Positions 1 through 5,928 of a stretch of DNA of 6,229 nt are shown here, piece after piece (the first letter of the stretch is position 1; every line of letters begins with the position of its first letter). Position numbers and translations under genes: made by a program. Origin of the DNA: Alphaproteobacteria bacterium (GTDB lineage: Bacteria; Pseudomonadota; Alphaproteobacteria; Rhizobiales; Beijerinckiaceae); the NCBI GenBank assembly GCA_009920595.1, contig RFZR01000104.1, positions 1-6,229 of the forward strand, read 5' to 3'. Under the pieces are notes generated by a model, which searched no databases, was not told the origin of the DNA, and saw only the letters and a list, made by a program, of their open reading frames with translations.

Positions 1-371
1 ACATCCTTGGCACTCACACGGCGCAGAATTGCCTTTACACGCTCAACAAGCAGGCGCTGCGAAAAGGGTTTGCGGATAAAATCATCGGCCCCCATTTTGA
101 GACCGAAGAGTTCGTCAATCTCTTCATCCTTGGAGGTCAGAAAAATAACCGGCAAATCGGATTTCTGCCGCAAGCGGCGCAAGAGTTCCATCCCGTCCAT
201 ACGCGGCATCTTGATGTCGAAGATCGCTAAATCCGGTGGCGATTGCTTCAAGCCTTCAAGCGCGGCCGCGCCATCCGTATAGGTTTGAACGCGATAACCT
301 TCGGCCTCAAGAGCAATCGAGACAGAGGTCAGAATGTTGCGGTCATCATCGACCAAAGCGATTGTCGGCAT
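1..371 (-). CDS. chvI: Response regulator ChvI, N-terminal receiver domain (partial, continues past left edge)
   Basis: This is the cytoplasmic, DNA-binding partner of the membrane kinase ChvG/ExoS, which in rhizobia and Agrobacterium controls acid and envelope-stress responses, exopolysaccharide and host interaction. The 123 visible codons begin MPTIALVDDDRN and form one complete receiver domain. The acidic pocket is D8-D9, the phosphoacceptor is D52 (in FDIKMPRMDG), the conserved Thr/Ser is at T79-S80 (LTS), and the conserved Lys is K101 (in RKPFSQRLL). The OmpR-type winged-helix output domain expected after about residue 125 lies outside the window, as would chvG if the usual order holds. 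The ATG at 371-369 is chosen because it has a GGAG ribosome site 6 nt upstream. The assignment to ChvI rather than another OmpR-family regulator rests on remembered near-identity of the receiver, especially the stretch DEEIDELFGLKMGADDF. Promoter signals on this side are not clear. Confidence 0.93.
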   Translation of the reverse strand, partial: MPTIALVDDDRNILTSVSIALEAEGYRVQTYTDGAAALEGLKQSPPDLAIFDIKMPRMDGMELLRRLRQKSDLPVIFLTSKDEEIDELFGLKMGADDFIRKPFSQRLLVERVKAILRRVSAKD

Positions 372-377
372 AAGGCA

Positions 378-381
378 CTCC
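378..381 (-). promoter_or_regulatory. Ribosome binding site of chvI
   Basis: On the minus strand the sequence reads GGAG followed by six bases and then the ATG at 371. This is the best Shine-Dalgarno match in the region and fixes the chvI start. Confidence 0.6.
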
Positions 382-478
382 GGAAAACGGGGTTTATATT
401 TAGCGCCGATCCTAGAACATAGCGAGGCCAAATTGTGGCAAAGCTCTCGATTGGCGGCGTTAAGTCTTCGGTTTCGGC

Positions 479-507
479 TTGACGAAGCTCTTGTTCATTG
501 TTTGTTT
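479..507 (+). promoter_or_regulatory. Weak candidate promoter for the HugZ-like gene
   Basis: A good alphaproteobacterial -35 (CTTGAC context; TTGACG at 479-484) is followed after 17 nt by a poor -10 (TTGTTT at 502-507). If used, transcription would begin at about 513-515, at the chosen ATG. No Shine-Dalgarno sequence precedes that ATG. This is a pattern match only. The -10 is poor enough that the true promoter may lie elsewhere in 372-478. Confidence 0.22.
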
Positions 508-514
508 CGCTTTC

Positions 515-1015
515 ATGAACACGACACCGGCAAAACCCTTTGATCCCGTCCGCGATGCCAATGAAGAGGCGCTTCGCACAGCGCATCATTTGTTGAAAGA
601 CACGCGCTTCGCCTCGCTCGCCACGCTTGATGCGGATGGTCATCCTTTCGCGAGCCTTGTGAGTTTTGCGCTTGATCGTGCAGGCGCGCCCTTTCTGTTT
701 GTGTCGCGGCTTTCTGCGCACACGCAACATCTGCTCGCCAATCCGCGCGCGGCTTTGCTCGTGGGAGAACCCGGCAAAGGCGATCCGCTCGCTCACGCCC
801 GCATGACGGTTCAATGTCAGGCTGAGCCCGTGCCAAAAGACAGCGATGATGTGATTCTTTTGAAAACGCTCTATCTCGCGCGCCATCCGAAAGCGCAGCT
901 TTATGCCGATTTTCCGGATTTCATTTTCATTCGTTTGAAGCCGCTTGGTGCGTCCTTGAATGGCGGCTTTGGTAAGGCCTTTCGTCTCACCGCGGATGAA
1001 GTGAAGCCGAAATAG
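515..1015 (+). CDS. Single-domain pyridoxamine 5'-phosphate oxidase-like/HugZ-type FMN-binding protein
   Basis: The 166-residue product is a split-barrel flavin-binding protein, predicted cytoplasmic. Family markers are RFASLATLDADGHPFASLV at residues 31-49, the strand-helix LFVSRLSAHTQHLLANPRA at 61-79, DPLAHARMTV at 90-99, and the C-terminal LNGGFGKAF at 148-156, which corresponds to the GGFG motif of HugZ-type proteins. HugZ proteins are linked to haem iron use, but many homologues of this length are uncharacterised, so the substrate is unknown. It lacks the C-terminal DUF2470-like domain found in longer HugZ proteins. Two starts are possible. ATG at 515 is preferred because it begins at the normal N-terminal extent. 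TTG at 479 would add a hydrophobic 12-residue stretch (TKLLFIVCFAF) not expected in this cytoplasmic family. Neither has a clear ribosome site. It is divergent from chvI and convergent with the mutase gene, 21 nt away. Confidence 0.85.
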   Translation: MNTTPAKPFDPVRDANEEALRTAHHLLKDTRFASLATLDADGHPFASLVSFALDRAGAPFLFVSRLSAHTQHLLANPRAALLVGEPGKGDPLAHARMTVQCQAEPVPKDSDDVILLKTLYLARHPKAQLYADFPDFIFIRLKPLGASLNGGFGKAFRLTADEVKPK

Positions 1016-1036
1016 CGCATTGAAACAGCGCGATGA

Positions 1037-2536
1037 TCAGATCGATTGATTATAAGCGCCGACTTCGGGGCTTTGACGGATTAATGCGTCAATCGCCTTG
1101 AACATTGCGCGCATGCGCGCTTCGGACACGGGACTCTCGCACACAACAACCAGTTCAGGCTTGTTGGAAGACGCACGCACAAGGCCCCATGTGCCATCTT
1201 CATTGGTGACGCGCACGCCATTGACGGTGACAACATCGCGGATTTTTTGATCGGCGAAAGCTGCATTTGATTTTGCAAGTGCTTGAATATCAGCAGTAAC
1301 ACGCTCAACAACGCCGTATTTTACTTCATCAGCACAATGAGGGGACATTGTCGGTGTACCCCATGTTTTGGGCAAAGCGCGATAAAGATCCGCCATGCTT
1401 TTGTCAGGATTGCGATCAAGCATATCAAGCACCGCAATCGCGGTGACAAGTCCGTCATCATAACCGCGACCAACTGGTGTATTAAAGAAGAAATGGCCCG
1501 ACTTTTCAAATCCCGCAAGTGCCTTTAGATCCGCAACACGGCGTTTGATATAAGAATGGCCCGTCTTCCAATAATCAGTTTTCGCACCCTGTGCTTGTAG
1601 AACCGGATCGGTCATAAAAAGACCTGTCGATTTCACATCGACGACAAATTGCGCGTTCTTGTGAATCGAAGACAAATCACGTGCCAGCATAACCCCGATT
1701 TTATCGGCAAAAATTTCATGGCCTTCATCATCAACCACACCGCAGCGGTCACCATCGCCATCAAAGCCTAAAGCGACATCGGCTTTGTGCTCTTTGACCG
1801 CATGCGCCATTGCATGAAGCATTTCCATATCTTCAGGATTGGGATTGTAGCGCGGGAAAGAGTGATCAAGTTCCGCATCAAGCGGGATCACATCAACGCC
1901 AAGTTTTGAAAGAATGTCGGGCGCGAAGGCGCCTGCGGTACCGTTCCCGCAGGCTGCAATCACTTTCATCTTGCGTTTGTAAGGCGTGCGCTTGGTAAGA
2001 TCAGCGATATAACGATCCGCAAAATTCTCGACATAATGATAAGTGCCACCGGCATACGCTTGACCAAGACCGTTCAAAACGATCTCTTTCAAACGCGACA
2101 TTTCATCAGGACCGAATGTAACAGGGCGTTGTGCACCCATTTTCACACCGGTCCAGCCATTGTCATTATGTGACGCTGTGACCATCGCCACGCACGGAAC
2201 ATCTAATTCAAATTGCGCGAAATAGGCCATGGGCGACATCGCCAGACCAATATCGTGGACAGTGCAGCCGGACGCCAAGAGCCCATTGATCAGAGCCATT
2301 TTGATCGATGCCGAATAACCGCGATAATCATGACCCGTCACGATTTCAGGCTTCACGCCCATCTCGCGGATCAGCGTGCCAAGGCCGAGACCGAGCGCTT
2401 GCACGCCCATAAGGTTCAATTCTTTTTCAAAGAGCCAGCGCGCGTCATATTCGCGAAACCCCGTAGGTTTTACGAGCGGCGTTGTTTCATAAGCGTAAGT
2501 ATTTGGCGTGAGCGCCGATGCGGGTTTCGGAAACAT
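1037..2536 (-). CDS. Phosphomannomutase/phosphoglucomutase (alpha-D-phosphohexomutase family)
   Basis: The 499-residue product should interconvert hexose 6-phosphate and hexose 1-phosphate (mannose and/or glucose), feeding nucleotide-sugar synthesis for polysaccharides. All four signature loops are present: the phosphoserine loop TASHNDNGW with S122, the magnesium loop DGDGDR at 259-264, the sugar-specificity loop EKSGHFFF at 344-351, and the phosphate-binding loop RASSNKPEL at 454-462. Length fits bacterial PMM/PGM enzymes of the ManB/AlgC/NoeK type. It is the last and most loosely spaced gene of the operon, 33 nt after rbsK. Its start has only a weak ribosome site (GAGTGAG, about 8 nt before ATG). 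Sampled stretches are only about 47-50 % GC, at the low end for the window. The E-K-S-G-H loop is usual in dual-specificity PMM/PGM enzymes, so mannose versus glucose preference cannot be decided here. Confidence 0.93.
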   Translation of the reverse strand: MFPKPASALTPNTYAYETTPLVKPTGFREYDARWLFEKELNLMGVQALGLGLGTLIREMGVKPEIVTGHDYRGYSASIKMALINGLLASGCTVHDIGLAMSPMAYFAQFELDVPCVAMVTASHNDNGWTGVKMGAQRPVTFGPDEMSRLKEIVLNGLGQAYAGGTYHYVENFADRYIADLTKRTPYKRKMKVIAACGNGTAGAFAPDILSKLGVDVIPLDAELDHSFPRYNPNPEDMEMLHAMAHAVKEHKADVALGFDGDGDRCGVVDDEGHEIFADKIGVMLARDLSSIHKNAQFVVDVKSTGLFMTDPVLQAQGAKTDYWKTGHSYIKRRVADLKALAGFEKSGHFFFNTPVGRGYDDGLVTAIAVLDMLDRNPDKSMADLYRALPKTWGTPTMSPHCADEVKYGVVERVTADIQALAKSNAAFADQKIRDVVTVNGVRVTNEDGTWGLVRASSNKPELVVVCESPVSEARMRAMFKAIDALIRQSPEVGAYNQSI

Positions 2537-2569
2537 GGAAATTTCTCACTCGAGGGGCGAGGCAACGCG

Positions 2570-3478
2570 TTAAGCGTTCCAGTGTTTGAGTTTGGCAGCA
2601 ATGTCAATGGATGAAGGCAGACTTGGTTGCGCGCCCGCCTTTGTGCAAGTGAGACTGCCCGCGGCAACACCGTGGGCAAGCGCGCTTGTAAATCCAAAAC
2701 CACGATCAAGAGCTGCGGCAAAGGCTCCGCAAAACGCATCACCCGCTGCCGTTGTATCAACAACGTCGATGGGAAACGCAGGAATGTGCCGTCTCACACC
2801 ATCGGTCCACCCCACCGCGCCTTCTGCGCCAAGTGTGACGATGGTTGTGAGCTTACGTTTTTCCGCAATCATACGGGCGTGGGTTTCGGGCGTATCTGAG
2901 GGAAAGCCCATACCGTGCGCCACCACGGCCGCTTCATGTTCATTCATGATGAGCACATCGATGAGCGCGGCAAGCTCATCAGCAATCACGCCTGCGGGTG
3001 CGACATTCAAAATAATACGGGCGCCTTTTTCTTTCGCGATCTGCGCAGCCGTGATTTGCTCACGTTCAGGCACCTCGCGTTGCATGAGCAAAATGTCCTT
3101 TTCACCGATTGTGAGTTTTGAAAGCGATGACGCTTGCGCCTTTGCATTCGCGCCCGATGCGACGGTGATCGCGTTTTCACCTTTTGCATCGACCGTGATG
3201 AAAGCCGCACCCGTTGGCGCATCAACCGCTTCGGTTGCCGAGAGATCAACACCGTCATTCTTCAAAAGTGCAAGACCAATCTCAGCAAAAGGATCGCGTC
3301 CCACGGCGCCTGCGAGCGCAACCGCTGCGCCGGCACGTCTTGCCGCAAGCGCTTGATTGGCCCCTTTGCCACCGGGGATCACATCGTAACCAGGCCCCAA
3401 CACGGTTTCGCCCGGACGCGGAATCGCTTCAACCCGCGTGACAAAATCAACATTCACGGAACCGAACACAATGATCAT
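2570..3478 (-). CDS. rbsK: Ribokinase (PfkB family)
   Basis: The 302-residue cytoplasmic kinase should phosphorylate D-ribose at O5 using ATP. It has the N-terminal PfkB signature GGKGANQA at 36-43 and the C-terminal signature DTTAAGDAF at 241-249, with catalytic base D247. Compared from memory with Escherichia coli RbsK, the ribose-contact residues are kept: N9 and D11 (NVD), G36-G37-K38, N41, E135 (in LMQREVP) and D247. The metal/phosphate-associated NEHEA is at 179-183. This argues for a true ribokinase rather than a 2-keto-3-deoxygluconate kinase, although the neighbouring dgoK and dgoA make a keto-deoxy-sugar or other substrate possible. Its start codon overlaps the dgoA stop in ATGA (3478-3475) and has no strong ribosome site of its own, so translation is probably coupled. 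No ribose transporter or rbsD is visible nearby. Confidence 0.9.
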   Translation of the reverse strand: MIIVFGSVNVDFVTRVEAIPRPGETVLGPGYDVIPGGKGANQALAARRAGAAVALAGAVGRDPFAEIGLALLKNDGVDLSATEAVDAPTGAAFITVDAKGENAITVASGANAKAQASSLSKLTIGEKDILLMQREVPEREQITAAQIAKEKGARIILNVAPAGVIADELAALIDVLIMNEHEAAVVAHGMGFPSDTPETHARMIAEKRKLTTIVTLGAEGAVGWTDGVRRHIPAFPIDVVDTTAAGDAFCGAFAAALDRGFGFTSALAHGVAAGSLTCTKAGAQPSLPSSIDIAAKLKHWNA

Positions 3479-4113
3479 GCTTTTGTCTTTCGATAGGCAG
3501 CAATAAACCGTGCCGCACGCGCCTTGATTTCAGCTGCATCGACACCCGGCGAGAAGAGTGATGAGCCTAAGCCATAACCTTTCAGCGGCGTTGATGCATA
3601 AGAGGCAAAGCTTGTTTCATTCACGCCGCCCACGAGCACCATGCGTGTTGATTTTGGTAGCACGGCAGAAAGCGCTTTCACGCCTTGCGGTGACATCAAT
3701 TCACCGGGGAAGAGTTTCAACATATGCGCGCCCGCATCAAGCGCGCTCATCGCTTCCGTCGGTGTGAAGACACCCGGCGCAGAGATCAGGCCTTCAGATG
3801 CCGCATGTGCAATCACATCCGGATTGGCATTGGGGGACACAATCAATGTGCCGCCTGCATCTATCACCTGATCCACTTCGGTGCGGCGATAGACGGTGCC
3901 TGCGCCGACTATCGCGCGGCCTTCAAGCGCTTTTGCAAGACGAGCGATGCTTTTGAAAGGATCAGGTGAATTCAAAGGCACTTCGAGAATCGTAATGCCC
4001 CCTTCAACAAGAGCTTCTCCAATCGACACCGCTTCTTCGGGATGTAGCCCGCGTAAAATCGCAATCAGCGGGCATTCAGCAAAGACTTTGTCGAAATGGT
4101 CGAGCACCGTCAT
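3475..4113 (-). CDS. dgoA: 2-dehydro-3-deoxy-6-phosphogalactonate aldolase (KDPG/KDPGal aldolase family)
   Basis: This class I aldolase cleaves 2-keto-3-deoxy-6-phosphogalactonate to pyruvate and glyceraldehyde 3-phosphate. The 212-residue product is a full-length single TIM-barrel domain. Visible motifs are LIAILRGLHPEEA at 16-28, the catalytic glutamate E44 in ILEVPLNSP, VGAGTVY at 69-75, IVSPN at 91-95, the Schiff-base lysine K133 in LKLFPGE, and the phosphate-binding glycines VGGV at 161-164 and GLGSSLF at 181-187. EVPLNSP and IVSPN resemble DgoA more than Eda (glucose-type KDPG aldolase), and the dgoK neighbour agrees. The ribosome site AAAAGGA (minus strand, 4130-4124) sits at the very end of dgoK, 10 nt before this ATG, so translation follows dgoK closely. 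KDPG activity as well as KDPGal cannot be excluded. Confidence 0.92.
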   Translation of the reverse strand: MTVLDHFDKVFAECPLIAILRGLHPEEAVSIGEALVEGGITILEVPLNSPDPFKSIARLAKALEGRAIVGAGTVYRRTEVDQVIDAGGTLIVSPNANPDVIAHAASEGLISAPGVFTPTEAMSALDAGAHMLKLFPGELMSPQGVKALSAVLPKSTRMVLVGGVNETSFASYASTPLKGYGLGSSLFSPGVDAAEIKARAARFIAAYRKTKA

Positions 4114-4120
4114 GCGGGAA

Positions 4121-5011
4121 TCATCCTTTTGGACGTAAATGATAAAGACCTTTGATGAAGGCGGTTTCAGGCGACATCACCGTGCAGTCAAGATTTTTCG
4201 CATGAAGCGCTTTTTTGTAATTTTCCGCAATCACACCTTCGGCAATCAGCGTGATCGCTTTGCTTTGTGGGTAAAGCGCAACAGCATTGAGAATTTCTGA
4301 ACCGATTAAAAGGCCTGAAAGAAAAGGCGCCACTTCTTCGCCTGTCATATCACCAAGCAGCACAGATGTGCGTGCCGAGAAGGCTTGATGCGTAAGACCA
4401 CCGCCACGCTCTGCCGCGCGCAAACCTTTTTCAAATCCTGACGGGTGATCAGGCTCTTTGCGCAAGGCGCTTAAAATCGTGTGGCCTAAAAGTGTTGCAT
4501 AAAATTCACCCGTCATGAAAGTTGAAAAGCCTTTCATGAGTCCCTTTTCAATGCGGATCCATTTCGAATGTGTGCCGGGTAAAATCACAACGCCATCGTG
4601 AAGCCCTGTACCAAGAGCGAGTGTTTCTTCACCGCGCAACACATCGGGGGCGCCTGTTTCATCACGCGTTGAAAGACCCGGCACAATATGCGCAATGCGG
4701 CCATTGCCAATATCAATCGGCATCATCGCTTGTGAAAGATCAGACGACGATGCAGGGCAGGCGCGATAGGGCGCTTCCACCCAGCCATTGCGACTGCCCA
4801 CCATGCCCGCCATTAACACGGGGATATTTGGATCGCGCGCAAGCCACATGCCACAGCGGATCGCGAGCACGGCCGGAAAGCCGCCGGGCTTGACCGCCAT
4901 GATGCCATCATCGCTTGAGATGCGTTCAATCACCGCGCCTGTTTCATCGATGAGATAGGCGCGAAAACGCGTCGTTCCCCAATCAATGCCAACAAGCGCG
5001 GGTTTGGTCAT
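4121..5011 (-). CDS. dgoK: 2-dehydro-3-deoxygalactonokinase
   Basis: This cytoplasmic kinase phosphorylates 2-keto-3-deoxy-D-galactonate at O6 with ATP, making the substrate of the next enzyme, DgoA. The 296-residue length is normal for the family (COG3734 type, actin/sugar-kinase ATPase fold). Characteristic blocks in order are GIDWGTTRFRAY at 8-19 (phosphate-1 loop, D10), MAGMVGSRNGW at 67-77 followed by PYRACPA at 81-87, the VPGLS region at 110-114, DVLRGEET at 123-130, ILPGTHSKW at 143-151 and FMTGEFY at 165-171. The gene starts 12 nt after the SDR stop and has no good Shine-Dalgarno sequence in that gap, which suggests reinitiation by ribosomes finishing the SDR. It stops 7 nt before dgoA. 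No missing key residue was noticed. Confidence 0.93.
   Translation of the reverse strand: MTKPALVGIDWGTTRFRAYLIDETGAVIERISSDDGIMAVKPGGFPAVLAIRCGMWLARDPNIPVLMAGMVGSRNGWVEAPYRACPASSSDLSQAMMPIDIGNGRIAHIVPGLSTRDETGAPDVLRGEETLALGTGLHDGVVILPGTHSKWIRIEKGLMKGFSTFMTGEFYATLLGHTILSALRKEPDHPSGFEKGLRAAERGGGLTHQAFSARTSVLLGDMTGEEVAPFLSGLLIGSEILNAVALYPQSKAITLIAEGVIAENYKKALHAKNLDCTVMSPETAFIKGLYHLRPKG
4124..4130 (-). promoter_or_regulatory. Ribosome binding site of dgoA inside the dgoK 3' end
   Basis: The minus strand reads AAAAGGA immediately followed by the dgoK stop TGA and, 10 nt after the GGA, the dgoA ATG. It is embedded in the last codons of dgoK and supports coupled translation. Confidence 0.55.
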
Positions 5012-5023
5012 GGGTTTATGAAA

Positions 5024-5794
5024 TCAGATCCAGCCGCCATCAACGACATATTGCTGATTGGTGCAGGCGCTTGCTTCATCGGAAGCAAGGAACACGGTCA
5101 CTTTCGCAATATCGGCCGGTACGAGTTTACGTTTCAAGCACTGGCGATTCATCAATTCCTTTTCACCTTCCGGTGTGAGCCAGAGCGAGATTTGCCGCTC
5201 GGTCATGATCCAGCCCGGCGCAATCGCCATGCAGCGGATGTTGAATTGCCCAAAGTCGCGCGCGAGCGAACGTGTCAAACCGAGCACGGCTGATTTCGCA
5301 GCGGTGTAAGCGGCCATGCCACCTTGGCCCACCATCCATGAGGTGGAGCCGAAATTCAAAATCACACCATGATTGGCGGCCTTCATATCTTCAATCACCG
5401 CCTGCGCGCAGAAGAATTGATGTTTGATGTTTACCGCGAAGCGATCATCCCAGTAATCCGATGTCACCTCTTCCATCTTGTGGCGTTGGTCATGCGCCGC
5501 ATTATTCACAAGCACAGTGATCGGGCCAACGACTTTGCGCGCTTTGGCAATCGAGTCTTTCAGCGCGGCGATATTCGTCAAATCGCAGTGTTCAAAATGA
5601 ACGGTCCAGCCTTTGGCTGCGCAATCGGCGACGACTTTTTTCGAGGCTTCCGCATTGATGTCGATAAAGGCGACTTTGGCTTTTTGCCGCGCGAAATGAT
5701 GGACGATGGATTCGCCGATGCCGCTGCCACCACCCGTAATCAAAACGCCTTTGCCTTCAAGGTCCGGATAAATTGCGCCTTTGATCTCGGTCAT
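5024..5794 (-). CDS. SDR-family sugar 1-dehydrogenase, probable D-galactose dehydrogenase
   Basis: The 256-residue classical short-chain dehydrogenase is predicted to oxidise an aldose at C1 to the aldonolactone in the cytoplasm. Features are the nucleotide-binding loop TGGGSGIG at 20-27, the acidic D45 after the second strand (FIDIN, favouring NAD), NNAAHD at 97-102, active-site N122, the catalytic S150 (FGSTSW), Y163 and K167 (YTAAK), and the C-terminal TNQQYVVDGGWI. The segments YPDLEGKGVLITGGGSGIG, NFGS.SW and TPEGE...QCLKRKLVP are strongly like Caulobacter XylB (D-xylose 1-dehydrogenase) and the rhizobial galactose dehydrogenases. The downstream dgoK-dgoA favour galactose, but xylose, arabinose or D-fucose remain possible from sequence alone. 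It is the first gene of the operon, with a clear ribosome site. Confidence 0.87.
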   Translation of the reverse strand: MTEIKGAIYPDLEGKGVLITGGGSGIGESIVHHFARQKAKVAFIDINAEASKKVVADCAAKGWTVHFEHCDLTNIAALKDSIAKARKVVGPITVLVNNAAHDQRHKMEEVTSDYWDDRFAVNIKHQFFCAQAVIEDMKAANHGVILNFGSTSWMVGQGGMAAYTAAKSAVLGLTRSLARDFGQFNIRCMAIAPGWIMTERQISLWLTPEGEKELMNRQCLKRKLVPADIAKVTVFLASDEASACTNQQYVVDGGWI

Positions 5795-5800
5795 AAAAGT

Positions 5801-5806
5801 CTCCCT
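5801..5806 (-). promoter_or_regulatory. Ribosome binding site of the SDR gene
   Basis: The minus strand reads AGGGAG, six bases before the ATG at 5794. It is the strongest Shine-Dalgarno match in the operon, as expected for the lead gene, and it fixes the start. Confidence 0.75.
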
Positions 5807-5818
5807 GACATTTTCAGT

Positions 5819-5840
5819 ATGGCTTGATGTCTGATGCCAT
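5819..5840. promoter_or_regulatory. Inverted repeat, candidate operator ahead of the sugar operon
   Basis: ATGGC (5819-5823) is matched by GCCAT (5836-5840), with 12 nt between. The interior also holds a direct repeat TGATG-TC-TGATG (5825-5829 and 5832-5836). The element lies 12 nt upstream of the SDR ribosome site, where a repressor would block either the promoter or the start of transcription. The arms are only 5 bp, so a chance origin is possible, and no regulator gene is present to pair it with. Confidence 0.3.
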
Positions 5841-5854
5841 GCCGCAAGGGCGGC
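5841..5854. other. Small hairpin in the divergent intergenic region
   Basis: GCCGC-AAGG-GCGGC forms a perfect 5-bp GC-rich stem with a 4-nt loop, directly abutting the inverted repeat. No T-run follows on either strand, so it is not an intrinsic terminator. A second, weaker stem CGCGG/CCGCG occurs at 5865-5882. A leader structure or chance are both possible. Confidence 0.25.
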
Positions 5855-5891
5855 TGTAAAGGCGCGCGGTTCAGTCGCCGCGTGTGCTCCA

Positions 5892-5920
5892 TTGAAGGCT
5901 GCGAACAGAGGCTTTATGGT
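5892..5920 (+). promoter_or_regulatory. Candidate sigma-70-type promoter of the aminotransferase gene
   Basis: TTGAAG (5892-5897) is followed after exactly 17 nt by TATGGT (5915-5920). A start about 6-8 nt downstream of the -10 would place the first transcribed base at 5926-5929, at or just before the aminotransferase ATG at 5929. That fits the lack of a ribosome site there and suggests a leaderless mRNA. This is predicted from pattern only. Confidence 0.4.
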
Positions 5921-5928
5921 CGGTTTTT

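Larger units (their letters stand above)
1037..5794 (-). other. Predicted five-gene sugar-catabolic operon (SDR-dgoK-dgoA-rbsK-mutase)
   Basis: Five minus-strand genes follow one another with gaps of 12 nt, 7 nt, a 4-nt ATGA overlap and 33 nt, with no terminator-like hairpin plus T-run visible between them. The first gene faces a divergent gene across 134 nt, so the operon's 5' end is in the window, and the last gene ends 21 nt from a convergent gene. The core (dehydrogenase, DgoK, DgoA) covers three of the five steps from galactose to pyruvate plus glyceraldehyde 3-phosphate. The lactonase and dehydratase are absent. The single-transcript interpretation is inferred from spacing. Confidence 0.8.

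Noticed and set aside
329..886. 185-residue minus-strand reading frame covering the chvI start and most of the HugZ-like gene
   Set aside because: It overlaps two genes with clear family motifs, its product is rich in Arg/Lys/Cys without recognisable motifs, and it has no ribosome site. It is a shadow frame.
472..1012. Nine-base inverted match flanking the HugZ-like gene (TTTCGGCTT at 472-480, AAGCCGAAA at 1004-1012)
   Set aside because: It is too short to call terminal repeats of a mobile element. There is no transposase or target duplication, and the right copy is ordinary coding sequence (KPK codons). Probably chance.
2586..3356. 256-residue plus-strand reading frame opposite rbsK
   Set aside because: It is antisense to a fully motif-bearing ribokinase. 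Its product is a low-complexity Ala/Ser/Pro string typical of the complementary strand of a GC-rich gene.
1037..5794. Operon as a horizontally acquired island
   Set aside because: Sampled GC varies from about 47 % in the mutase and dgoK to about 60-67 % in parts of rbsK and dgoA, overlapping the neighbours. There is no integrase, tRNA or repeat at the edges, so composition alone is not enough.
3475..5794. Sulfoquinovose (sulfo-Entner-Doudoroff) gene set, which also uses an SDR and a KDPG-type aldolase
   Set aside because: That route needs no sugar-acid kinase, whereas a clear DgoK is present here. No sulfoquinovosidase or sulfonate exporter is visible. The galactonate-type route fits better.
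5369..5827. 152-residue plus-strand reading frame opposite the SDR gene, reaching into the intergenic region
   Set aside because: It is antisense to the SDR catalytic core, shows no family motif and no ribosome site, and is most simply a shadow.
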